Below are positions 1 through 5,270 of a stretch of 5,826 nucleotides of DNA, one piece after another (position 1 is the first letter of the stretch; every line of letters begins with the position of its first letter). Source of the DNA: Nitrospirota bacterium (lineage in GTDB: Bacteria; Nitrospirota; UBA9217); NCBI GenBank assembly GCA_017885365.1, contig JAFNGD010000462.1, forward strand, positions 230-6,055, in the 5' to 3' direction. Made by a program: the position numbers and the translations under genes. The notes below the pieces were generated by a model that had not been told where the DNA came from, did not search any database, and saw only the letters and a list, made by a program, of their open reading frames with translations.

Positions 1-284
1 ACGCCTTCGGCGATCAGCATGCCGATGGCGATGGGCAGGTCGAAGGCGGACCCTTCCTTCTTGATGTCCGCCGGCGCCAGGTTTACGACCACCTGTTTCA
101 GGGGAAAGTCGAACCCCGTGTTCTTGAGCGCGGCGCGCACGCGCTCCTTGCTCTCTTTCACCGCCGCGTCCGGCAGGCCCACGGTGGAGAAGAACGGCAG
201 CCCGCGGCTCGCGATGTCCACCTCGACCTCGACGGGATAGGCATCGATGCCCAAGACGGCAGAGCTCATGACCTTGGCAAGCAT
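1..284 (-). CDS. comM: ComM/YifB family Mg-chelatase-like AAA ATPase, N-terminal part (cut by window edge)
   Basis: Only the first 94 residues are present; the gene runs off the left edge. The visible part is the Lon/S5-like (ChlI-type) domain that precedes the AAA+ ATPase domain in this family. Diagnostic stretches are [15 protein letters not shown] (residues about 10-24), [19 protein letters not shown] (about 35-53), [19 protein letters not shown] (about 66-84) and AIGMLIAEG at the edge. Family knowledge: ComM is a cytoplasmic hexameric helicase that promotes branch migration during natural transformation, and YifB homologues are also common in bacteria not known to be competent. The ATG at 284-282 has AAGGAG (289-294) four bases upstream. 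The 'Mg-chelatase' label is a family name and does not imply chlorophyll synthesis. The gene appears to have its own promoter at 409-438. The Walker motifs lie outside the window, so an intact ATPase cannot be confirmed. Confidence 0.93.
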   Translation of the reverse strand, partial: MLAKVMSSAVLGIDAYPVEVEVDIASRGLPFFSTVGLPDAAVKESKERVRAALKNTGFDFPLKQVVVNLAPADIKKEGSAFDLPIAIGMLIAEG

Positions 285-300
285 GGGGCTCCTTATTCGA

Positions 301-328
301 TTGCGGAGTGCGGATCTCGGAATGCGGA
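301..328. repeat. Four tandem imperfect heptamers (NTGCGGA)
   Basis: Read on the plus strand the units are TTGCGGA, GTGCGGA, TCTCGGA and ATGCGGA, directly head to tail with period 7. The third unit differs most. They sit in the presumed untranslated leader of comM, just upstream of its ribosome binding site. No coding role is apparent. Short heptameric tandem repeats of this sort occur in intergenic DNA of several bacterial groups and may simply be slippage products. Confidence 0.55.
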
Positions 329-343
329 ATTGAGAATGAACGA

Positions 344-366
344 TCAGGGTGTCAACAACACCCTGA
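344..366 (-). promoter_or_regulatory. Perfect 9-bp hairpin in the comM leader
   Basis: TCAGGGTGT (344-352) pairs perfectly with ACACCCTGA (358-366) around the 5-base loop CAACA. On the minus strand it lies 108 nt beyond the stop of the upstream exported protein gene and 60 nt before the comM start. It could be a terminator remnant for the upstream gene or a leader structure for comM. No clear T-run follows it on the minus strand, so a classical rho-independent terminator is not well supported. On the plus strand only a short CCTTT follows. Confidence 0.4.
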
Positions 367-408
367 CCTTTCATTGAGACACCTGACATCGGGAACGGTT
401 TATCAGTG

Positions 409-438
409 AGGATAGCAGAGGGGTCGAAGGATTGTCAA
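409..438 (-). promoter_or_regulatory. Sigma70-type promoter candidate for comM
   Basis: On the minus strand a perfect TTGACA (433-438) is followed after 18 bases by TATCCT (409-414), which matches four of six positions of the -10 consensus. Transcription would start near 402 and give a leader of about 118 nt containing the 344-366 hairpin and the heptamers at 301-328. The site lies between the stop of the exported hydrolase-like gene (474) and comM, so it would separate the two transcription units. It was found by eye and has no experimental support. Confidence 0.5.
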
Positions 439-473
439 ACGGTAATTCTGCAACTAACCGCAACCAGGGGACG

Positions 474-2081
474 TTACTGTTCGAAGCGGGTCACGAAGGC
501 GCCGATGAACTTCGTATCGCGGACATAGTCGCTCATAGCGACCTCTTTCACCGCTCCGCCGCCGGGTTTCGTGGCGCTGTCCTTGGTGCCCGCGGCATGG
601 ATGAGGTATGCCTTGCCGTCCTTCATGCGCACGAAGGAGAGGTGGGCAACGATCTCCTCCACCACCCGTTTCTTCGGGTCCTTGACCCAGAAGATGATGT
701 CCCCATCCTGCAGCTGCTTCTGGACCTTCCTGGAGGCCAGCGCCGTCTTCGGCAGGATGATGACCTGGTCCCGGCCGCGGGAGCCCTTGATGGTCGTGGT
801 GGTGCCGAGCTCTTCAGTGATGTTCCTTCCCCACTTGCCGCTGAAGACCATGTCTTCGCCGTACTCGAATCGCTCGCCGTAGTTCTGCACGAGGCCGTCG
901 GCCAGCTTCCCTTCGGTGATGAAACGGAGGGACAGGGCCTGCTCGATTGCCTGTCCCGGCGTCTGGGTTCGCGCAAGCTCCACGGAACGGAAGGTGAGGT
1001 ACATGCAGTCCGCCTTCTCGTCTGCGACGATGCGGTTCGTGCGCACGTACAGGCCCAGAGGGTCGGTGTCATAGGGTGTGCCGATGAACCGCGCCGCCCA
1101 GTACACGATCCGTTTGCCCAGCGGCAGCTCCGCCGCAAAGGTCTGGGCGATCATGATCTCGTCGGCCGCCATCTCCGCCGGAAGCTTCTTCTGGTCCGGG
1201 TCCGGCGTCATGACGCGGAGTCCGTGAAGCAGGGAATTGGCGAACCGGCGGTCATGGATCCCGCCCAGCTGGACACTGCTCTTCCTGACGGCGTGCAGGA
1301 ACTGTCCGTTGTACAGGTACAGCCCGAGCCCTTCCCCGGAGAAGACAAGGATGTCGCCGGGCAGAAGGTCCTTTTTCTGGACCTTCACGGCCTTTGCCTT
1401 GAGCGCGTCGGGATCGAGGTCGATGCCATGGATGCGGTAGACCGTGTAGATGAGTCCGCGGGTGTCCATGCCCTGGGCGGTGATCCCGCCGGCGAGATAC
1501 TGGGCGCCCTGGAACTTCCGGGCGGTCTTCGCGATCTCAGCGGGCGTCACGCCACCGAGCACGGGATTGCGCGGCCGCACGGGTTCTGCATCTATTGCAG
1601 CGATCACGGCGACCGTGCGGTCGGGGAACTGCACTTTGTACCCGTCGGCGGTCCGTTCCTGCACCGGCAGCCGCGTACCTGCATAGAGCGAGACATTGTT
1701 GTTCCCGAGCTTGTCGAGGATCAGGGCGAAGGTCTTCGGGGCCGTGATGACGACCCACTGCCGGTCGGCTTTCAGGTACGATCTCCCCTTGTCCCGGGGC
1801 ACCTGCACGGCTTCCTGCTGGATCCACCCCTCGCGATCACCCTGGCCCGGGATGGCGATGCGGTACCGGTACTCCTGTTTTTCCAGGATGCGGACCTCGT
1901 CGGCGAGCAGGACCTGCGTCACGATCTGCGCCTTGGGCAGGGGCTCCTCGCGTACGTTGGCAAGGGGCACCGAGATGAGGCCGAACGCGTTCGTCCCGGC
2001 CGGTTCGGCAGCAGAGGAGAACGCGGACATCGGCAGGACTGAGACAACCGAGAGAAGCAGTATGTGAATATGCCGTTTCAT
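474..2081 (-). CDS. Exported SH3 / degenerate NlpC-P60 / DUF1460 cell-wall hydrolase-like protein
   Basis: The 535-residue protein begins with a Sec signal peptide (basic MKRH, hydrophobic to about residue 20, probable cleavage at the SSAA around 22-25). Residues about 33-95 and 110-168 look like two bacterial SH3 domains. Residues about 180-290 follow the NlpC/P60 pattern, but the catalytic Cys motif DCSGL reads DTRGL (206-210, Thr207) and the His of the HVGIY motif is Gly251 (GLGLYLYNG). The third polar residue, His263 in FLHA, remains. Residues about 318-533 match DUF1460, a papain-like amidase family: RFIGTPY (331-337), ADC with Cys359, GDIIFW (460-465), VAHLSF with His480 and IHA with His495. 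Family knowledge suggests cleavage of murein peptides in the periplasm, with the C-terminal domain as the active one and the middle domain binding or structural. The ATG start is favoured by the signal peptide; its Shine-Dalgarno is weak (AGG about 10 bases upstream). A promoter candidate lies at 2125-2157. Confidence 0.9.
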   Translation of the reverse strand: MKRHIHILLLSVVSVLPMSAFSSAAEPAGTNAFGLISVPLANVREEPLPKAQIVTQVLLADEVRILEKQEYRYRIAIPGQGDREGWIQQEAVQVPRDKGRSYLKADRQWVVITAPKTFALILDKLGNNNVSLYAGTRLPVQERTADGYKVQFPDRTVAVIAAIDAEPVRPRNPVLGGVTPAEIAKTARKFQGAQYLAGGITAQGMDTRGLIYTVYRIHGIDLDPDALKAKAVKVQKKDLLPGDILVFSGEGLGLYLYNGQFLHAVRKSSVQLGGIHDRRFANSLLHGLRVMTPDPDQKKLPAEMAADEIMIAQTFAAELPLGKRIVYWAARFIGTPYDTDPLGLYVRTNRIVADEKADCMYLTFRSVELARTQTPGQAIEQALSLRFITEGKLADGLVQNYGERFEYGEDMVFSGKWGRNITEELGTTTTIKGSRGRDQVIILPKTALASRKVQKQLQDGDIIFWVKDPKKRVVEEIVAHLSFVRMKDGKAYLIHAAGTKDSATKPGGGAVKEVAMSDYVRDTKFIGAFVTRFEQ

Positions 2082-2124
2082 GGGTCAAACCTGGATAGCG
2101 GGATGAACTGCAGATGACGAAGAT

Positions 2125-2157
2125 GTTATACTACACCAGGCGACACTTGTTGTCCAA
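2125..2157 (-). promoter_or_regulatory. Weak promoter candidate for the exported hydrolase-like gene
   Basis: On the minus strand TTGGAC (2152-2157) and TATAAC (2125-2130, five of six consensus matches) are separated by 21 bases, longer than the usual 16-18, so the -35 assignment is doubtful. The -35 candidate overlaps a short palindrome, TTGTTG-TC-CAACAA (2147-2160), which could be an operator half-site pair or chance. The 183-nt gap after the radical SAM gene makes a separate promoter plausible. Confidence 0.25.
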
Positions 2158-2264
2158 CAATAAGTTGAAGGGCAGCTCATCGGCCGCGCACCAAGCTGGG
2201 ACTGCGGTGACCAGCAGCAGCAAGAGGGGATACGGATTTAACAGCTCTGGCGCCAAAGCGTGCG

Positions 2265-3713
2265 CTACCGGACCCCTGCGAGCAGCTGTTTCACGTCCTC
2301 GGGCATGGCGCCCTTCATGTGTTCCGCAAGATAGGAATTGGTCGCGATGATGCGCGTTACCTTCACCATGAATTCGCTCTTCCGGCGCGACAGTGCACGC
2401 AGGTTCCGGAGCTTGCTCATGTAAAAATTGCGCGATGCGAGCCCGAGCTCGGCGCGCACCTCGTCGATGGTCATTTCCTTCGGCTTCACCACCGGCTCGA
2501 CCAGGTTGTACTTGCTGTAGTCCCAGACCTCGATGAAGGGCTTGAGCGCCGGGTAGAGGTCGGAGTACGGCCACGGCGCGATGGCCAGGAAAAAGGCCAG
2601 GTCCGGGTTGTAGTACAGCGCCAGATCGACGGAGGTACGGATGCTTTCCTTCGTGTCATCGGGCATGCCCAGGACGAAGGACGTCTCGGAAACAATGTCG
2701 TGGCTGTTGATCAGGTCGAGCGCTCGTTTCGACTGCTCCACCCTGATGTTCTTCTTGAACAGGTCCAGGGTGCTCTGCGATGTGGATTCGACGCCCACAT
2801 AGATATGGTCCACGTTCGCGCGGCAGTATTTCTCGAGAATGTCCTCGTCGCGCAGGATGTCGTCCACCCGCGTTTCGAACAGGATCTTCGTGTCCAGGCC
2901 GCGCTCGATCTTAAGGTCGAGGATGCGCTCCCACCGCCGCCGGTCGAGTGTGGGCGTCTCGTCGGAGATCATCACGACGTTCACGCCGTACGTGTTCCGA
3001 AGAGATTCCAGCTCGTCTACGAAATTCTCGGGGCTCCGGCCCCGCCATGTTCTCTCCCAGAAGAGCTGCTGCGAGCAGAAGCTGCACTGCTGGCTGCAGC
3101 CCCGCGAGGAACTGACGATGCCGAGGACCGAGTCTTGCATCGGCTTGTAGGTATAGATCGGCCAGTCGACCAGGTCCCAGGCCATGGGCAGCGGGTCGAG
3201 GTTGCCGATCGCGGGCCGCGCTGGGGTCGCGACCACGCCGCCGTCCTTCCGGAACGCGAGGCCGGATACCTTCCCGGGATCGCCTCCGGCGTTCAGGCAG
3301 TTCATCAGCTCGACCATCGTATGCTCGCCCTCGCCGCGCACGACGTAATCAACAGATGCATGGTGGTCCCGGAAAATCTCGTCGTAGCAGAACGTGGGGT
3401 GGACGTTGCCGATGACCGTGACAACTGACGGGTCGATGTTCCTTGCCAGTTCCAGCACCTTGAGTGCATCCACGATTTCGGGCGTAAACGCAGTCGTGGC
3501 CACGACATCGGGCCGCACTTCTTCGATCCGGCTGCGGATCTCATCATACCCGTGCCACCGGCTCATCGCGTCGTACAGCACGGGTTCGTATCCGGCTGCG
3601 CGTAAACTGCCGGAGAGGTACACGAAGGCCACGTTCATCCAGACGCCGGCCGATTCGACGACGCCGGAATGGTACGGCGGAGTGATCAGCATGATAGTCT
3701 TGATTTTATTCAT
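2265..3713 (-). CDS. B12-binding radical SAM protein, BchE (anaerobic Mg-protoporphyrin ester cyclase)-like
   Basis: This 482-residue protein has an N-terminal cobalamin-binding Rossmann domain (about 5-135) and a radical SAM core (about 190-400). N-terminal marks are ITPPYHSGVVESAGVW (10-25), DAM (48-50), IGNVHPTF (101-108) and RGEGE (126-130). The 4Fe-4S cluster motif is CSQQCSFC (Cys206, Cys210, Cys213). The following SQQLFWERTWRGRSPE, the DETPT at 251-255, APWPYSDLYPAL (379-390) and the YNLVEPVVKP region (402-411) closely recall BchE. BchE forms the isocyclic ring of bacteriochlorophyll without oxygen, but nothing nearby suggests phototrophy, so the substrate here is unknown. A canonical DxHxxG cobalamin motif is absent, as in many BchE relatives. 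The ATG at 3713-3711 is preceded by GGGAG and AAGG, and the start lies 18 nt after the membrane protein stop, so the two are probably co-transcribed. Other B12-radical SAM methylase or cyclase families are possible. Family certain, exact role not. Confidence 0.93.
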   Translation of the reverse strand: MNKIKTIMLITPPYHSGVVESAGVWMNVAFVYLSGSLRAAGYEPVLYDAMSRWHGYDEIRSRIEEVRPDVVATTAFTPEIVDALKVLELARNIDPSVVTVIGNVHPTFCYDEIFRDHHASVDYVVRGEGEHTMVELMNCLNAGGDPGKVSGLAFRKDGGVVATPARPAIGNLDPLPMAWDLVDWPIYTYKPMQDSVLGIVSSSRGCSQQCSFCSQQLFWERTWRGRSPENFVDELESLRNTYGVNVVMISDETPTLDRRRWERILDLKIERGLDTKILFETRVDDILRDEDILEKYCRANVDHIYVGVESTSQSTLDLFKKNIRVEQSKRALDLINSHDIVSETSFVLGMPDDTKESIRTSVDLALYYNPDLAFFLAIAPWPYSDLYPALKPFIEVWDYSKYNLVEPVVKPKEMTIDEVRAELGLASRNFYMSKLRNLRALSRRKSEFMVKVTRIIATNSYLAEHMKGAMPEDVKQLLAGVR

Positions 3714-3731
3714 GACCTTTTTTCTCCCAAG

Positions 3732-4079
3732 CTATCCGAAAACCATCGAGTACTGCCACCGCGTGCCCAAGCCGAACACGACGAGCAGGATGGTGTGTTT
3801 GATGATCAGCATCTTTCTCCGCAGTTGTTCCGCATCTTCACCATAGACGTTCCCGACATAGGCATAGGTGAACGTTCTGCCCGCGCCCGCGGCCAACACA
3901 ATCGCGAAGCAAGCAAGGCCGGCGAAAAAGAACTGTTTCTTCAGACCGAGCACAAGCTGCTGCAATCCTGGCTGATCTTCGAGACGGTGCAGCCAGTACA
4001 CGGCCAGCACGCAGGCTCCCCGGCAGCCAGCTGCGAAATCGTGAACAAAACCGATGATAATGGTGATGGCTCTTTTCAT
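3732..4079 (-). CDS. Small three-helix membrane protein with intramembrane histidines, possibly CopD/HemJ-like
   Basis: The 115-residue protein has three hydrophobic segments at about 5-30, 48-66 and 91-107, with no signal peptide cleavage site or known enzyme motif. Segment 1 holds His13 and two Cys (19, 23). Segment 2 follows a basic LKKQFFF start. Segment 3 begins RRKMLIIKHTILL with His95 and ends in FGLGTRW. The layout of His in the first helix, a basic residue before the second and a KxxLL helix ending in Arg resembles part of the CopD/HemJ (DUF2269-like) membrane fold, which carries haem or copper in some members. That match is from memory and weak. Its stop lies 18 nt before the BchE-like radical SAM gene, so a functional link such as membrane anchoring or substrate delivery is plausible. 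No clear Shine-Dalgarno precedes the ATG at 4079-4077. A six-codon out-of-frame reading (ATG to TGA) overlaps the start. Confidence 0.72.
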   Translation of the reverse strand: MKRAITIIIGFVHDFAAGCRGACVLAVYWLHRLEDQPGLQQLVLGLKKQFFFAGLACFAIVLAAGAGRTFTYAYVGNVYGEDAEQLRRKMLIIKHTILLVVFGLGTRWQYSMVFG

Positions 4080-4107
4080 ACAGCAGAAATCATATGATAC
4101 TGTTTTT

Positions 4108-4129
4108 TTTGCTTACCTGTCTAAGCAAA
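4108..4129. promoter_or_regulatory. 8-bp hairpin in AT-rich spacer before the membrane protein gene
   Basis: TTTGCTTA (4108-4115) pairs perfectly with TAAGCAAA (4122-4129) around CCTGTC. On the minus strand, the direction of the genes, the stem runs into a stretch of eight A residues, not T, so it is not a rho-independent terminator for the upstream gene. A 10-bp perfect palindrome ATCATATGAT (4089-4098) lies 10 bases before the membrane protein start. The region from 4085 to 4150 is much richer in AT than its surroundings and probably carries control signals or marks a junction. No convincing promoter hexamers were found. Confidence 0.35.
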
Positions 4130-4195
4130 CAACGTATTTTTTCTCTTGAACATCGCAATCATGTACATCGAACGGTGCCTTTCTGAGCCGGTACC

Positions 4196-4725
4196 TCATC
4201 GCTTTTCCGACTTCAAACCTGCAGGGTGATCGCCGAGCTTCTGCTTCTCCGCTTTGGTTTTGAACCATCCGAGCGGCCGCTCGGTTTGATCTTTGAAAGC
4301 GCCGAGAGCCTCGTCCCTGAGTTCTGTTCGCCTTTGTAGAACGGCTTCAGCCGGCCGGCCTTGAAATCGCGAAGCACCTCGGGCCAGACCGACTCCGCCT
4401 CGCCGATGACCACGGCATCTCCATGCTGTTTCGCTTCCACCGGCATGGCGGAAGCATGCATGTTGCCGAACACCACCTTCGCTCCCCGGGCGCGCAGCTT
4501 TTCAGCTATCCGGTACTCGGGAACCGCGGTCGGCGTCAGGATGCTGATTGCGGCAAGATCGCAATCCACTCTGTCGATGGCTCCGGGATCCGCGCTCGCA
4601 CTGATCAGCTCGATGTCGATGTCCGGATCGGCCCGGCGGGTCAGCGCCGCCAGATACTCGAGAATCGGCGGGGCAACCGGCGTCCAGCCGAATGGAAGAG
4701 GTGGTTTAATAATGCAGAGTTTCAT
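4196..4725 (-). pseudogene. Truncated or frameshifted B12-binding (radical SAM-type) protein
   Basis: From the ATG at 4725-4723 the reading gives a clean cobalamin-binding domain as found at the N-terminus of B12-radical SAM enzymes: KLCIIKPPLPFGW (2-14), PPILEYLAAL (19-28), DLAAISILTPTAVPEYRIAE (56-75), VVFGNMHASAMPVEAKQHGD (83-102), AVVIGEAESVWPEVL (103-117) and GRLKPFYKGEQ (123-133). In intact members this is followed by a linker and the CxxxCxxC core. Here the frame turns into a Ser/Lys/Arg-rich tail and stops at 4213. From about 4333 another minus-strand frame reads a more protein-like tail including LGWFKTKAEKQKLGDHPAG and ends at a TGA at 4196-4198. So either a single-base shift has broken a stand-alone B12-binding protein of about 175 residues, or an internal deletion removed the radical SAM core and left both ends. 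It follows the lipoprotein by 31 nt. The Shine-Dalgarno is weak (AAGAA, with GGAGG farther off). A functional short protein cannot be excluded. Confidence 0.65.
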
Positions 4726-4756
4726 TTCTTACGGTTCATTCCTCCCGACTTGACCG

Positions 4757-5254
4757 CTACAGCTCGATTTTCTTATTCGCATAGATATTGTTCAACACAG
4801 CTCCATTATCAGGTAGTTGATTTCGGTAAATCCTGCCGTCAGCCCGGGACTCGAACGCGGACATCATAAAGAGGTAAAATGAACCGTCCAGATTCACCAC
4901 AAAGATGACCTCCAGTCCCCTGCCGGTGACACCCTCCGGCAGGGCCTTCTTCCCGCGGGCTCCGGGTTCCAGCCAGCCGGAAAAATGAACCGTGAAATAG
5001 CCGCCCTTCACTTGCTCTGTGCTCCATGTTTTGTTTGTCAAATAGCTGTAGGAATCGAATGCATCTCCGATCGTCCTCGACGGGAAGTTGCCGAGCTTAT
5101 TATTTTTCACAAAATGAACAAGCCCGGCATTCGGTGCCGTCGCTCCGTTCTGTTGCTTTTCCGGGCCGGCGGTATCCTCTTTTGAGCAGCCCGGACCGAG
5201 TACGATCGCCCCGAGCAGCAGGGCCAATACAATTATCAGTCTCCTTGTGACCAT
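4757..5254 (-). CDS. Putative lipoprotein of unknown function
   Basis: The 165-residue product starts MVTRR, followed by a hydrophobic stretch (6-20) and a lipobox-like LGPGC with Cys23. This suggests Sec export, lipidation at Cys23 and membrane anchoring. The lipobox is imperfect because Pro is at -2. Residues 24-42 form a low-complexity linker. The rest is one soluble domain with LVHFVKNNKLGNFPSRTIG (45-63), DAFDSYSYLTNKTW (64-77) and a probable beta-rich part with GLEVIFVVNLDGSFYLF (113-129). The 'VKN..L....TIG.AFD.Y.Y....W' pattern reminds me of a module in other bacterial lipoproteins, but I cannot name it. Two adjacent ATGs occur at 5257 and 5254; the second has GAGG (5260-5263) at five bases and is preferred. 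An upstream in-frame ATG at 5296 would overlap ccsA and put 14 residues before the signal peptide, so it was not used. It probably belongs with ccsA in an operon. Confidence 0.85.
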   Translation of the reverse strand: MVTRRLIIVLALLLGAIVLGPGCSKEDTAGPEKQQNGATAPNAGLVHFVKNNKLGNFPSRTIGDAFDSYSYLTNKTWSTEQVKGGYFTVHFSGWLEPGARGKKALPEGVTGRGLEVIFVVNLDGSFYLFMMSAFESRADGRIYRNQLPDNGAVLNNIYANKKIEL

Positions 5255-5270
5255 CATATCCTCACTGACC

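Noticed and set aside
432..2042. 536-codon open frame on the plus strand opposite the exported hydrolase-like gene
   Set aside because: It lies almost wholly antisense to a gene with a signal peptide and clear domain motifs. Its product is rich in Arg, His, Asp and Gly with no recognisable domain, which is typical of an antisense frame in GC-rich DNA.
2248..2255. TGGCGCCA palindrome just after the radical SAM stop as a terminator
   Set aside because: The stem is short with no room for a loop, and no T-run follows on the minus strand.
2319..3428. 369-codon open frame on the plus strand opposite the radical SAM gene
   Set aside because: It is the complement of a securely identified BchE-like gene, has a biased Arg/Val/His composition and shows no domain.
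1..3713. A chlorophyll synthesis locus suggested by a 'Mg-chelatase-like' protein and a BchE-like protein
   Set aside because: The left-edge protein is ComM/YifB, which shares only a fold with the Mg-chelatase subunit ChlI. No other bch or chl gene is present, and the two genes are separated by a cell-wall protein and two spacers.
3669..4097. 142-codon plus-strand frame opposite the small membrane protein
   Set aside because: It overlaps the radical SAM start and the membrane protein gene in antisense. The minus-strand product has coherent hydrophobic segments, while the plus-strand product has no structure or motif.
4108..4129. Rho-independent terminator downstream of the broken B12-domain gene
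   Set aside because: On the coding (minus) strand the stem is followed by A residues. The T-run is on the wrong side for transcription in either direction.
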